Assembly: GCF_002101295.1 (NCBI RefSeq)
Contig: NZ_CP020778.1
Location: 372,001 to 436,000, forward strand
Reading direction: 5' to 3'
Length of the DNA: 64,000 bases
Origin: Candidatus Pelagibacter sp. RS40
GTDB lineage: Bacteria > Pseudomonadota > Alphaproteobacteria > Pelagibacterales > Pelagibacteraceae
Every line of letters starts with the position of its first letter. Positions within the stretch are counted from its first letter, which is position 1. Below the pieces are notes generated by a model, which made no database searches, was not told where the DNA came from, and saw nothing but the letters and a program-made list of their open reading frames with translations. A program made the position numbers and the translations under genes. Shown in pieces: positions 46,402-56,334 of this stretch.

Positions 46402-47241
46402 ATGAAATCAATAGAAGTTGAAAAAGTTATTGAACCCATATCAGCATCAGATGGTGCTGGTGTAAAATTAAAAAGAAGTATTGGAGTTGAGCCAAATTAT
46501 TTTGATCCATTTTTAATGTTGGATGAGTTTGGATCAGAAAATAGTGAAGATTATATTGCAGGCTTTCCACCCCATCCTCATAGAGGGATAGAAACAGTAA
46601 CTTATATGTTAGCGGGAGACTTTGAACATAAAGATAGTACTGGTGGACAAGGTAGAATGACAGCAGGAGATGTTCAGTGGATGAAAACAGGAAGTGGTAT
46701 TATTCATTCAGAAATGCCAGCAATGAAAGAGGGCAAACTTCATGGTTTTCAATTATGGATAAACATGCCAGCGAGTATGAAAATGGATAAACCTGAATAT
46801 CATTATATTGATGCTGACAAAATGAGTGTACATAAAGATAGCGATAAGCAAATAAAAGTTATTGCTGGAAAATTTCAAAAAGCAGAAGGACCAATTAAAA
46901 AGCATAATGTAGAACCTGTTTATTTTGATGTTGAACTTAAAGAAGATAAGGAATTTAATTTTGAGATACCCTCCTCTCACAATAGCTTTATTTATTTAAT
47001 TGAGGGTGAAATAAAAATCGGAGAAAAAAAACATGATAAAGTCAAAGACTCTACTTTGATACTTTTAACTAATGGTGAAATATTAAAAGTAACTGCTTTG
47101 ACTAAGGCTAAATTTTTATTAATATCTGGAAAACCAATTGGTGAACAAATTGCAAGAGGTGGACCATTTGTAATGAATACAAAACAGGAAATACTTCAAG
47201 CTATTGACGATTACCATAATGGAAATTTTGTAAAACAATGA
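46402..47241 (+). CDS. Pirin-family protein (bicupin)
   Basis: This 279-aa cupin protein has the metal-binding histidines in FPPHPHRGIETVTYMLAGDFEH and GSGIIHSEMP, and a C-terminal cupin with LISGKPIGEQIARGGPFVMNT. Pirins act as quercetinases or redox sensors and their bacterial roles are poorly known. The gene is followed by a quinone oxidoreductase with 4-bp overlap, hinting at a shared role in redox or xenobiotic metabolism. Confidence 0.9.
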   Translation: MKSIEVEKVIEPISASDGAGVKLKRSIGVEPNYFDPFLMLDEFGSENSEDYIAGFPPHPHRGIETVTYMLAGDFEHKDSTGGQGRMTAGDVQWMKTGSGIIHSEMPAMKEGKLHGFQLWINMPASMKMDKPEYHYIDADKMSVHKDSDKQIKVIAGKFQKAEGPIKKHNVEPVYFDVELKEDKEFNFEIPSSHNSFIYLIEGEIKIGEKKHDKVKDSTLILLTNGEILKVTALTKAKFLLISGKPIGEQIARGGPFVMNTKQEILQAIDDYHNGNFVKQ

Positions 47242-48212
47242 AAAAAATTGAAATAAAAGAATTTGGTGGACCTGAGGTATTGGAAATAAAGAACGTTGAT
47301 ATTGGAAAACCTGGCCAGAATGAAGTGCTAGTTAAAAATTTATCTATAGGTATAAATTATATTGATACATACCACCGTTCAGGTCTTTATCCCATCCCAC
47401 TGCCAAGTGGTATTGGACTTGAAGCTTGTAGTATTATCGAAGAAGTAGGTTCTGAAGTCAAATTATTTAAAGTTGGAGATAGAGTAACTCGTGCTTCCAT
47501 GCCAATTGGAACTTATTCTGAAAAACAAATAATACCTGAGGATAAGTTAGTAAAGGTTCCAAATAATATATCTGATGAAGTTGCATCGTGTATTACTTTA
47601 AAAGGTATAACAGCCGAGTATTTATTGCACAGAACTTATCAAGTTAAAAAAGGAGATAAAATTTTATATCATGCAGCTGCAGGAGCGCTTGGTCAAATTT
47701 TCTGCCCGTGGGCCAATGCACTTGGTGCTGAAATAATAGGGACGGTCGGTTCAGATGAAAAAATAGAAATAGCGAAAAAGAATGGATGCCACCATGTTAT
47801 AAATTATAATGAAAAAAACTTTGTTGAGGAAGTTGAAAAAATTGTAGGAAAAAATGGACTTGATGTAGTTTATGATGGAGTGGGAGCAAAAACATTTGAA
47901 GGTTCAATAGAAGTTTTAAAAGTAAGAGGGATGATGGTTGCTTTTGGAAATGCATCTGGTTACGTTCATAAATTAGATATAAAAAAACATATAAATGCAA
48001 AAGGTCTTTTTTTTACTAGACCTTCAATCGCTCATTACACGATCATAAGAAAAGAGCTTGAAGAAGCGGCTGAAAAAGTTTTTGAAGCAATATCTGAAGG
48101 TAAATTTAAAGTTGAAATTTCAAAAAAGTATTCTTTAGATGAAGTTAGAAAAGCTCATGAAGATCTTGAGGGAAGAAAATTACTTGGTCCTGCAATAATT
48201 TTACCAAATTAA
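47238..48212 (+). CDS. NAD(P)H:quinone oxidoreductase (zeta-crystallin-like MDR)
   Basis: This 324-aa medium-chain reductase has the QOR N-terminal pattern IGINYIDTYHRSGLYPIPLPSGIGLEACSIIEEVG and the NADP fold YHAAAGALGQIFCPWANALGAEIIGTVGS. There are no zinc-site cysteines as in alcohol dehydrogenases. It likely reduces quinones or enones. It overlaps the pirin gene by 4 bp, and its 3' end overlaps the convergent DUF2721 gene by 4 bp. Confidence 0.9.
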   Translation: MKKIEIKEFGGPEVLEIKNVDIGKPGQNEVLVKNLSIGINYIDTYHRSGLYPIPLPSGIGLEACSIIEEVGSEVKLFKVGDRVTRASMPIGTYSEKQIIPEDKLVKVPNNISDEVASCITLKGITAEYLLHRTYQVKKGDKILYHAAAGALGQIFCPWANALGAEIIGTVGSDEKIEIAKKNGCHHVINYNEKNFVEEVEKIVGKNGLDVVYDGVGAKTFEGSIEVLKVRGMMVAFGNASGYVHKLDIKKHINAKGLFFTRPSIAHYTIIRKELEEAAEKVFEAISEGKFKVEISKKYSLDEVRKAHEDLEGRKLLGPAIILPN

Positions 48213-48613
48213 TCTATTTTTACATCCATGTCGGACATGTGTAAATTGAGTGCATTTGTGGATATTTGAATTTCTCTTATAAAGAAAATAATTGATATGA
48301 TCATTGATAAACAGCACGAACCAAAAATTACTCTCGCTAAGAATAATTCATTTAAATAAAGAGCAAAAACTGTAAGCATATTAAATAAAAATCCAAAGGC
48401 AGCAAACATTATAGTCCACCTTAAAATTGAAATTCTTCTACTCAAGTTAATAAATTGTTTTTTCCATTCTGCGGGAATATGTTTTTCATATACATGTTCG
48501 TCATGAAGTTCTCTAATTAATCTGCTTAAAGTATGAAATCTGTTACTGTAAACCCCCATTAAAAGAGGAATTGCAGGAAACATTAAAGCCGTAACTGTAT
48601 AATCTATATTCAT
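48209..48613 (-). CDS. DUF2721-family membrane protein
   Basis: This 134-aa protein has two to three TM segments (for example MFPAIPLLMGVYSN, MFAAFGFLFNMLTVFALYL and FGSCCLSMIISIIFFI) and the DUF2721 pattern RLIRELHDEHV near the N terminus. No function is known for the family. It stands alone on the minus strand between the convergent oxidoreductase and divergent ubiA, with 50 bp to the latter. Confidence 0.7.
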   Translation of the reverse strand: MNIDYTVTALMFPAIPLLMGVYSNRFHTLSRLIRELHDEHVYEKHIPAEWKKQFINLSRRISILRWTIMFAAFGFLFNMLTVFALYLNELFLARVIFGSCCLSMIISIIFFIREIQISTNALNLHMSDMDVKID

Positions 48614-48663
48614 TCGAATCGAATTGATTATGAAACTAGCCTTTGTTATTTACAAGTAAATTA

Positions 48664-49530
48664 ATGTTAAACGTTAAATTATTTATTGAACTTACAAGAT
48701 TGAATAAACCCATAGGTTACATGCTTCTTTTTTGGCCTTGTATTTGGGGTCTTACAATTGCCTATGAATTTACTAGTGAGCTTGAAACATATTTTTTTTA
48801 TATCCTACTTTTCTTTCTTGGTGCTGTGTTAATGAGATCGGCTGGCTGTATAGTAAATGATATAACGGATAAAAATTTTGATAAACTTGTTGAAAGAACA
48901 AAAAATAGACCCGTTGCTTCAGGAAAAGTATCTATAAAACTAGCAAGTTTTTATTCATTTATACTGTGTGGGATTGCTTTTTTAGTTTTAATTAATTTTA
49001 ATTTTTTTACAATTTGGATGGCACTATTATCGATGCCACTTGCATTCTCTTATCCTCTAATGAAAAGATTTACATATTGGCCACAATTGTTTCTTGGAAT
49101 TACTTTCAATTATGGTCTTGTATTGGCATGGATCTCGGTCACTAACGAAATCTCAATACTTCCAATTATTTTCTATTTTGGAGCCATATTTTGGACACTG
49201 GGATACGACACTATTTATGGATACCAAGATATAAAAGATGATGAAATTATAGGAGTTAAATCTACTTCAATTAAATTTAAAAATGATCCAAAGAAATTTA
49301 TTTCTTTTTGTTATTTGATCTTTATTGGAGCTCTAATCTTAGTTGGCACTTTAATGAATTTTAATTATTTTTATTTTTTATTTTTATTTTTACCTATTGG
49401 GCATTTGATTTTTTTTCAAATATACAAACTTAATGTAAAAGAACCATTAGACTGTTTGCTTAAATTTAAAAGTAATAATTTTTTAGGTTTGTTAATATTT
49501 ATAAATATTTTAATTGGTAAACTTTTCTAA
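48664..49530 (+). CDS. ubiA: 4-hydroxybenzoate octaprenyltransferase
   Basis: This 288-aa multi-pass prenyltransferase joins a polyprenyl tail to 4-hydroxybenzoate in ubiquinone synthesis. Both Asp-rich motifs are present: NDITDKNFDKLVERTKNRPV and YQDIKDDEIIGVKSTS, the latter identifying UbiA rather than heme O synthase. I chose the ATG at 48664 over a TTG seven codons upstream. It is followed after 3 bp by msbA. Confidence 0.93.
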   Translation: MLNVKLFIELTRLNKPIGYMLLFWPCIWGLTIAYEFTSELETYFFYILLFFLGAVLMRSAGCIVNDITDKNFDKLVERTKNRPVASGKVSIKLASFYSFILCGIAFLVLINFNFFTIWMALLSMPLAFSYPLMKRFTYWPQLFLGITFNYGLVLAWISVTNEISILPIIFYFGAIFWTLGYDTIYGYQDIKDDEIIGVKSTSIKFKNDPKKFISFCYLIFIGALILVGTLMNFNYFYFLFLFLPIGHLIFFQIYKLNVKEPLDCLLKFKSNNFLGLLIFINILIGKLF

Positions 49531-49533
49531 TTC

Positions 49534-51276
49534 ATGACTAATTTAGAGATCTTAAAAAGATTATATAACGACTATACGAAAATTTTTATTATTAAAATTT
49601 TGTTAGCTGTATTTTTCTCTATCTTGGTTGCAGGAAGTACATCTGCAACTGCTTGGCTTTTAGATCCTGCAATAGAGAAAATTTTTATTAATCAGGATCA
49701 AACTTTAATATTTGTAATTCCTATTTTAATTGTTTTAGCTTTTTCTACTAAAGGAATTTCATTGTATATGGCAAAAGTAATAATGATAAATGTTGCTGAA
49801 GAAGTTAAGAAAAAAATTCAAATTGATATGCTTTCATCCTTTATTAAAGCAGATACTCAACAAATAGAGAATAAACATTCTGGAAAATATATTTCAAATT
49901 TAAATTTTGATGTAAATCAAATTACTGGAATGTTGAGCAATTCATTTTTGAGTTTTTTTAAAGATGGTTTAACTCTTATTGGTCTATTAACAGTAATGTT
50001 TCTACAGAACTGGAGATTGTCACTAATAGCTATAATAATGATTCCAATTGCTTCGATTACAGCAAAAAAACTTGGGAGACGAATGGGAAAAGTTGCAACA
50101 GAAGCACAAGAAAAATCAGGTGACTTAAATAAATACTTAATTGACTTATTTAAAAATCATAAAGTTATAAAAATTTTTCAAAGAGAAAATTTTGAAAATA
50201 AGAGGTCTGAAAAATTTGTTGATGATCTTAAGAAGAAATCTATCAAAATAGCAACTGTATTTATAAGAGCTACTCCAATAATGGAAATACTAACTGGTAT
50301 AATGATAGCAATTTTAATCTTCTACTCCGGAAAACTTATTATGAATGGACAACTTAATATTAATAATTTTTTTTCTTTTCTCGCGGCAATGATGTTAGCT
50401 TATCAACCTGTAAAATCTTTAGCGACTATTAATGTAGGAATTTTTCAAGGTTTATCTGCTGGTAAAAGAATTATACCAATAATAGATACTAAAAATAATA
50501 TTTCATTTAATGAAAGTTTAGGAGAGCTGAAATTAAATGAGGGCTCAATTAATTTTAGTAATGTAAATTTTAATTATGAAAGCAATTTAGATAACCGTGT
50601 ACTGAAAGATATAAATATAAATATTGCTGGAAACAAAATGACAGCACTTGTTGGTCATAGTGGTTCTGGAAAGTCTACTTTATTAAGCCTAATACCAAGA
50701 ATATACGATCCTACATCTGGAAAAGTCGAGGTAGATGGTCAAAACATAAAAGAGGTAAAACTTTCTTCTCTTAGAAAAGAAATTTCAATTGTCGATCAAA
50801 ACACCACTTTATTTGACGATACAGTTTTAAATAATATCAAATACGCAAAACCTGATGCTTCAAATGATGAAATATTTAAAGCAGCAGATATGGCAATGTG
50901 CACTGACTTTATAAACAAACTCGAAAATAAATTTGAGACCAAAATTGGTGAAAATGGAATTAAATTATCCGGTGGTGAAAAACAAAGACTTTCAATTGCA
51001 AGAGCTTTTTTAAAAAATAGCAAAATTATTCTTTTAGATGAAGCAACATCTTCATTAGACTCTGAAACTGAAGAAAAAATTCAAAAGGCTGTGGAAAAAT
51101 TAATTTCAAATAAGACAACTATTGTAATTGCCCATAGGCTTTCAACAATTCTAAATTCAAATATTATTTATGTTCTTGATAAAGGAAAAGTTATAGATCA
51201 AGGTAAACATAATGATTTACTGAAACATTCTGAGATTTATCAAAATTTTTATAATCGACAAATTAAAGAAAACTAA
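49534..51276 (+). CDS. msbA: Lipid A/ABC transporter MsbA
   Basis: This 580-aa half transporter flips lipid A-core across the inner membrane. Six TM helices occupy residues about 15-310; the ATPase has Walker A GHSGSGKST, signature LSGGEKQRLSIARAF and Walker B IILLDEATSSLD with the H-loop in VIAHRLST. The general ABC exporter type is certain; MsbA is favoured by the waaA-lpxK-lpxL genes that follow, each overlapping or touching the next. Confidence 0.9.
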   Translation: MTNLEILKRLYNDYTKIFIIKILLAVFFSILVAGSTSATAWLLDPAIEKIFINQDQTLIFVIPILIVLAFSTKGISLYMAKVIMINVAEEVKKKIQIDMLSSFIKADTQQIENKHSGKYISNLNFDVNQITGMLSNSFLSFFKDGLTLIGLLTVMFLQNWRLSLIAIIMIPIASITAKKLGRRMGKVATEAQEKSGDLNKYLIDLFKNHKVIKIFQRENFENKRSEKFVDDLKKKSIKIATVFIRATPIMEILTGIMIAILIFYSGKLIMNGQLNINNFFSFLAAMMLAYQPVKSLATINVGIFQGLSAGKRIIPIIDTKNNISFNESLGELKLNEGSINFSNVNFNYESNLDNRVLKDININIAGNKMTALVGHSGSGKSTLLSLIPRIYDPTSGKVEVDGQNIKEVKLSSLRKEISIVDQNTTLFDDTVLNNIKYAKPDASNDEIFKAADMAMCTDFINKLENKFETKIGENGIKLSGGEKQRLSIARAFLKNSKIILLDEATSSLDSETEEKIQKAVEKLISNKTTIVIAHRLSTILNSNIIYVLDKGKVIDQGKHNDLLKHSEIYQNFYNRQIKEN

Positions 51277-52505
51277 TGTTTTTTTTTTACGAAATTTTAG
51301 CAATAACTTTTTTATTATTTTCACCAATAATATTTGCTGTAAGAATTATAATCGGAAAAGAGGATTTTAACAGATTTCTAGAAAAATTTTGTATCTATAA
51401 AAAATATAATAAAAACCAAACGATTTGGTTTCATGGAGCAAGTGTTGGGGAAATTATGAGTATTCTTCCTATAATTAAAATTTTAGAAAAAAATAATAAA
51501 GTTCAAAAAATTTTACTCACATCTACCACTACAAGTTCTGCATCAGTTGTTAAAAAAATAAAATTTAGAAAAACCGAACATGTATATTTTCCAATAGATG
51601 AAAATTATTTGACAAATAAATTTTTAGAATTTTGGAAACCAAAAGTGGCAATTTTTATAGACTCAGAAATATGGCCAAACATGATTAAAAATCTAAAAAG
51701 AAAAGATATACCCATAGTTTTAATTAATGGAAGAATCACATCAAAAAGTTATAAAAGATGGTTAAGATTTCCAAATTTCGCAAAAAAAATCTTTAGTAGT
51801 ATTACTTTGGCACTTCCACAAAATAAAGAGTCAAAACTTTATTTGAGTAAACTTGGAGTAAAAAATATAAAAATTGCAGGAAACCTAAAATACTTTGGAG
51901 AAAAAAAAACGAAGGTAAATTCTGATGTAAAAAAGATAATTAGAGATAGAAAAATTTTTTGTTGCGCAAGTACTCATGACAATGAAGAAGATTTAATTTC
52001 TGAGGCTCATAAAAAAGTGAAAAAAAGTATTAATAATTTGCTTACAGTTATAATTCCAAGACATGTCTATAGAACTGATAGAATAGTTAGACTGTTAGAA
52101 AGCAAACAATTAAATGTAATTACAAGATCGTCTAGAAATAAAATAAGTAAATCCACAGATGTATATATTGCTGATACATATGGAGAAGCTCGTAAATTTT
52201 ATGAAATATCTAATTTATGTTTTGTTGGAGGATCATTAATTAATCATGGAGGCCAAAATCCTTTAGAGCCTGTAAGGGGAAAAAATTATATTATTTTTGG
52301 GCCATTTGTTCATAATTTTAAAGAGGTATATGACTTATTATTAAATCTTAAAATTGCAAGCAAAGTAAAAAGTTTAAATAATGTTTGTGAATTAATTAAA
52401 AAAAAAATTAATTACAATCATTCAAGAAAAATATTAAAAAAAATAGACGAAATGGGTAAAAGAGTTCTTAAAAATAATATTTATGAAATAGATAAATTTA
52501 TATAA
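51276..52505 (+). CDS. waaA: 3-deoxy-D-manno-octulosonic acid transferase
   Basis: This 409-aa membrane-anchored glycosyltransferase adds Kdo to lipid IVA. It has an N-terminal hydrophobic anchor, WFHGASVGEIMSILPII and the C-terminal GGSLINHGGQNPLEPV that is diagnostic for WaaA. It shares one base with msbA and with lpxK. No kdsA/kdsB are seen in the window, so Kdo synthesis is elsewhere. Confidence 0.94.
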   Translation: MFFFYEILAITFLLFSPIIFAVRIIIGKEDFNRFLEKFCIYKKYNKNQTIWFHGASVGEIMSILPIIKILEKNNKVQKILLTSTTTSSASVVKKIKFRKTEHVYFPIDENYLTNKFLEFWKPKVAIFIDSEIWPNMIKNLKRKDIPIVLINGRITSKSYKRWLRFPNFAKKIFSSITLALPQNKESKLYLSKLGVKNIKIAGNLKYFGEKKTKVNSDVKKIIRDRKIFCCASTHDNEEDLISEAHKKVKKSINNLLTVIIPRHVYRTDRIVRLLESKQLNVITRSSRNKISKSTDVYIADTYGEARKFYEISNLCFVGGSLINHGGQNPLEPVRGKNYIIFGPFVHNFKEVYDLLLNLKIASKVKSLNNVCELIKKKINYNHSRKILKKIDEMGKRVLKNNIYEIDKFI

Positions 52506-53428
52506 TGAAAATTAAGAGACCAATTTATCTTGATACTGTTAATTTAATTTCAATTATTCTTCTTCCATTAACTTTCTTTACGTTTTTATTTAATTATTTG
52601 AAAAAATTATCACCAAAGGTGAAATTTAAAGTTAAAACTATATGTGTTGGTAATATATATTTAGGTGGGACAGGCAAAACTCCGTTGGTTATTAAAATAA
52701 ATAGTATTTTAAAAAAAAAATATAAAACCACAATTATAAAAAAAAACTACGTCGATCAAAAAGACGAACAAAAAATTTTAAAAAAAAATGGAAATTTATT
52801 ATGTTTTAAAAATAGAGATATAGCTATTAAAACTGCCGAAAATAAAAATTTTGACATAGCAATTTGTGATGATGGATTGCAAGAAAAGAAGATTAATTAC
52901 GATTTATCAATTGCTTGTTTTAATAGTACTCATACCATTGGAAATGGTTTTTTAATACCTGCAGGACCTTTGCGAGAGAGCTTATTTGAAATACGAAATT
53001 ATGATGCTGTATTTTTGAATGGAGAGAAAAAAAATATTAAATTTCAAAATAAAATTAAAAAAATTAATAAAAATATTAAAATTTTCTATGCAAACTATAA
53101 ACCAACCAATTTAAAATCATTTAATTTAAAAAAAAATTATCTAATTTTTTGTGGTCTAGGTAATCCTGAAGAATTTGAAAAAACTTTAATCAAATACAAA
53201 TTTAAAATTAAAGAAAAAAAATTTTTTCCTGATCATTATAATTTTTCTAATAAAGACATTAATGAAATTAAAAGTCTTGCAAAAGAAAAAAGATTGGAAA
53301 TAGTTACTTCTGAAAAAGATTATTTAAGACTAGATAATTCTAAAAAAAAAAATATAAAATTTATTAAAGTTGATCTAAAAATCTCAAATCAGGAAAAATT
53401 TGAGAGTTTTTTAAACAAAAACTTATGA
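52505..53428 (+). CDS. lpxK: Tetraacyldisaccharide 4'-kinase
   Basis: This 307-aa P-loop kinase phosphorylates the lipid A disaccharide. The ATP site VGNIYLGGTGKTPLVIK is diagnostic, as are the DDGLQ motif and the FPDHYNFSNKDI segment. The gene is very lysine-rich and carries many poly-A runs. It shares one base with waaA and overlaps lpxL by 4 bp. Confidence 0.94.
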   Translation: MKIKRPIYLDTVNLISIILLPLTFFTFLFNYLKKLSPKVKFKVKTICVGNIYLGGTGKTPLVIKINSILKKKYKTTIIKKNYVDQKDEQKILKKNGNLLCFKNRDIAIKTAENKNFDIAICDDGLQEKKINYDLSIACFNSTHTIGNGFLIPAGPLRESLFEIRNYDAVFLNGEKKNIKFQNKIKKINKNIKIFYANYKPTNLKSFNLKKNYLIFCGLGNPEEFEKTLIKYKFKIKEKKFFPDHYNFSNKDINEIKSLAKEKRLEIVTSEKDYLRLDNSKKKNIKFIKVDLKISNQEKFESFLNKNL

Positions 53429-54285
53429 AAACCGTTATTTATTTTTTTGAATTTGTTTTAGTTTCTTTATTGTTGATCATATTTAAAATCTTAGGATACA
53501 AATTGGCTTCAAACTTTGGATTTTTTATTGGAAAAACATTTGGACCATTATTTAGATCTAAAAGTATAGTTATAGATAATTTAAAAAAATCCAATATCTC
53601 ATTAAAAAAAACTCATGAACAATCTACGGATGAAATATTTGGAAATTATGGAAGAATTTTTGCCGAATATCCTTTTATTAAAAACTTTAGAAATGGTAAA
53701 CTTGAAAAGTATATTCAAGTAGAAGGAAAACAGTACCTCGATGAAATTAAATCAAAAAACAAAAAAGTAGTTTTCATATCTGGACATTTTAATAATTTTG
53801 AATTGATGGCTATGATGATTGAAAAATATGGGATTGATGTATCTGCTATTTATCGACCGTTAAATAATATTTTCCTTAATAAAACTATGGAAAAAATTCG
53901 AATTAAATATATTTGTAAAAAACAAATTAAAAAAGGGCGTTCAGGAACAAGGGAAATAATTGAAAATCTAAAGAAAGGGTCGTCTATTGCATTAATGATT
54001 GACCAAAGGGTTCGAGAAGGATCTAAAGTTAATTTTTTTGGTAGCTTAGCGACCACAACTACTATACCAGCGCAATTGGTTAAAAAATATAAATGTGATC
54101 TAGTTCCAATCTACATAGAGAGAAGAAGCAAATTTCATTTTAAAATGTACGTTTCCAAACCTATTAAAGTAGGTGAAAGTAAAACTATTGAGGAAATTAC
54201 ACAGTTTTTAAATACTGTGCTCGAGCAAATGATAGTAAAGAATCCTCTTCAATGGATTTGGACCCACGACAGATGGAAAAAGTAA
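53425..54285 (+). CDS. lpxL: Lipid A biosynthesis lauroyl/myristoyl acyltransferase (LpxL/HtrB family)
   Basis: This 286-aa acyltransferase adds secondary acyl chains to Kdo-lipid A. It has an N-terminal TM and the His-x4-Glu catalytic motif in SGHFNNFELMAMM, plus IYRPLNN, and the C-terminal QWIWTHDRWK of the LpxL family. Members also include acyltransferases of other lipids, but the waaA-lpxK neighbours decide in favour of lipid A. It ends the msbA group. Confidence 0.9.
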   Translation: MKTVIYFFEFVLVSLLLIIFKILGYKLASNFGFFIGKTFGPLFRSKSIVIDNLKKSNISLKKTHEQSTDEIFGNYGRIFAEYPFIKNFRNGKLEKYIQVEGKQYLDEIKSKNKKVVFISGHFNNFELMAMMIEKYGIDVSAIYRPLNNIFLNKTMEKIRIKYICKKQIKKGRSGTREIIENLKKGSSIALMIDQRVREGSKVNFFGSLATTTTIPAQLVKKYKCDLVPIYIERRSKFHFKMYVSKPIKVGESKTIEEITQFLNTVLEQMIVKNPLQWIWTHDRWKK

Positions 54286-54286
54286 A

Positions 54287-54484
54287 TTAAGATTTTTTTA
54301 ACCTATCTCTTTTAACTGCGGCCTCTTTATAAGAAAAATATGCCTCTTGTTCTTCAACATTCCAATAAGTCAAATTTTCTAAAAGAATTTTCTTTCCAGA
54401 TATAGAACATATTACATGGTCGCCTTCCTCAATAATCTCAAAATTATTAGGAAGGTATTTTAATTTAGCTAACTTATTTTGCAT
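54287..54484 (-). CDS. DUF2093-family small protein
   Basis: This 65-aa protein has the DUF2093 core LAKLKYLPNNFEIIEEGDHVICSISGKKILLENLTYWNVEEQEAYFSYKEAAVK (cut into pieces here: residues about 5-24, 25-40 and 41-60). No function is known. I start at the ATG at 54484 (MQNKLAKLKYL), as a longer frame would enter purD. It ends 1 bp after lpxL and diverges from purD with 23 bp between the starts. Confidence 0.75.
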   Translation of the reverse strand: MQNKLAKLKYLPNNFEIIEEGDHVICSISGKKILLENLTYWNVEEQEAYFSYKEAAVKRDRLKKS

Positions 54485-54507
54485 TATTGAGATATATAAA
54501 TATCTAT

Positions 54508-55770
54508 ATGAAAATTGCAATTCTCGGAAGTGGTGGAAGAGAGCACGCGTTGGTAAATCAAATGTCATTGTCAAAAAAAACCACTAAAATTTATTGTATT
54601 CCAGGAAATGCTGGCACATGTCATTTGGCTGAAAATGTTAATTTAAATCTAGACAACTTTGAAAGCATTTATGATTTTATTTTGAAAAATAAAATTGAAT
54701 TAGTAGTTGTTGGTCCAGAAAAACCTTTGGTAGATGGTATAGCTGATTTTTTGCAAGAAAAAAAAATAAAAGTTTTTGGACCAAATAAAGTACTATCTCA
54801 ATTTGAAGGATCAAAAACGTTTACTAAAAATGTTTGTAAAAAATATAATATACCTACAGCAAAATTTAATATTTTAAAAAATTTGAAGGAATCTATTAAA
54901 TATTTAAACCAAGTTAAATTTCCAATAGTCATTAAAGCAGATGGGCTTGCAGCAGGAAAAGGAGTTTATATTTGTGAAAATCTTGAAAAATCTAATGAAG
55001 CAGTGAAAGAAATATTTGATGGAAAATTTGGAAAAGCTGATCAAATTGTAATTGAGGAATTTCTTGAAGGTGAAGAAATGAGTTTTTTTGTCATTTCAGA
55101 TGGAAAAAGTTTCAAACAATTTAACACCGCGCAAGATCATAAAAGAGTTGGTGAAGATGATACAGGAAAAAATACTGGAGGCATGGGTGCTTATTCTCCA
55201 TCAGCTTTAATAAATAAAGATTTAGAAAAAAAAATTATTGATAAAATTATTGAGCCTACTTTTAAAGCTATAAGAGATTTTGGAGAGGAGTATATTGGAT
55301 TTCTTTATGCAGGTTTAATGATTAAAAATAATGAGCCATTTTTAATTGAGTACAATGTGCGTATGGGTGATCCAGAGTGTCAAACTATTCTTCCATTACT
55401 AAAATCAGATTTTTTAGATATAATTAATGCTTGTTGTGAACAAAAATTAAATCAATCCAACGTAGATTGGTCAGATAAAAAAAGTTTATCTATTGTTTTA
55501 TGTTCAAAGGGTTATCCAGAAAGTTACGAAAAAAACGTTGAAATAAAAAATCTTAATAAAATTAAAAATAACAAAAATAATTTCATTTTCCACGCAGGAA
55601 CAATTTCTAAAAATGACAAAATATTCGCTAATGGTGGAAGGGTATTAAATTTTGTAAGTATTTCAGAGAGTTATTTAGAGGCTAGAAAATCAGCAATTGA
55701 TAAAATTAAGGATTTAAATTGGGGTGGTGGATTTTTTAGAAAAGACATTGGTTTCAAGGCTATAGATTAG
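54508..55770 (+). CDS. purD: Phosphoribosylamine-glycine ligase
   Basis: This 420-aa ATP-grasp enzyme makes glycinamide ribonucleotide in purine synthesis. It begins MKIAILGSGGREHALV, has the ATP-grasp loop KADGLAAGKGVYI, and FLIEYNVRMGDPECQ as a C-terminal signature. The ATG at 54508 is favoured over an earlier one seven codons upstream by alignment to the family start. It directly abuts rsmD, with no bases between. Confidence 0.95.
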   Translation: MKIAILGSGGREHALVNQMSLSKKTTKIYCIPGNAGTCHLAENVNLNLDNFESIYDFILKNKIELVVVGPEKPLVDGIADFLQEKKIKVFGPNKVLSQFEGSKTFTKNVCKKYNIPTAKFNILKNLKESIKYLNQVKFPIVIKADGLAAGKGVYICENLEKSNEAVKEIFDGKFGKADQIVIEEFLEGEEMSFFVISDGKSFKQFNTAQDHKRVGEDDTGKNTGGMGAYSPSALINKDLEKKIIDKIIEPTFKAIRDFGEEYIGFLYAGLMIKNNEPFLIEYNVRMGDPECQTILPLLKSDFLDIINACCEQKLNQSNVDWSDKKSLSIVLCSKGYPESYEKNVEIKNLNKIKNNKNNFIFHAGTISKNDKIFANGGRVLNFVSISESYLEARKSAIDKIKDLNWGGGFFRKDIGFKAID

Positions 55771-56334
55771 ATGCGTGTAATTGGAGGCTATCTTAAGGGA
55801 CAGAAAATTTTAGCGCCTACCGATAAATCTACTAGACCATTAAAAGATAGAGTTAGAGAGTCTATTTTTAACATAATTGAACACTCAAATAATGAAACTA
55901 TAAATTTAAAAGGAGCCAAAATTTTAGATTTATTTGCTGGCACTGGATCCTTTGGTATTGAATGTTTGTCAAGAGGTGCTGAAAAAGTTGTATTTTTTGA
56001 AAACTATCATCAGTCAAATATGCTTTTAAAAAAGAACTTAGAAAAATTTAAACTATTAAAAAAAGCGAGTGTCTATCAAAGTGACTCTTATAAATTCAAT
56101 GAGGAAAATATATTTGATAATAAATTTGACATAATTTTTTTAGACCCACCATTCAAGGATAAAAATATTGAAACTATAATTGATAAAATCAAAAAGAAAA
56201 AATTAGCTAATAAAAGTACACTATTAATATTGCACAGAAATAAAAAAACCATTGATAGATTTTCTGAAAACTTTTTAATTCAAAGAGAAAAGAATTATGG
56301 TATTTCTAAAATAATTTTTGGAAAATTATCTTAA
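55771..56334 (+). CDS. rsmD: 16S rRNA (guanine(966)-N2)-methyltransferase
   Basis: This 187-aa methyltransferase modifies G966 of 16S rRNA. The start MRVIGGYLKGQKILAP and TRPLKDRVRESIFNII are the RsmD signature, followed by the SAM site LDLFAGTGSFGIECLSRGA and the catalytic DPPF. Its 3' end overlaps the convergent pgi gene by 9 bp. Confidence 0.93.
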   Translation: MRVIGGYLKGQKILAPTDKSTRPLKDRVRESIFNIIEHSNNETINLKGAKILDLFAGTGSFGIECLSRGAEKVVFFENYHQSNMLLKKNLEKFKLLKKASVYQSDSYKFNEENIFDNKFDIIFLDPPFKDKNIETIIDKIKKKKLANKSTLLILHRNKKTIDRFSENFLIQREKNYGISKIIFGKLS

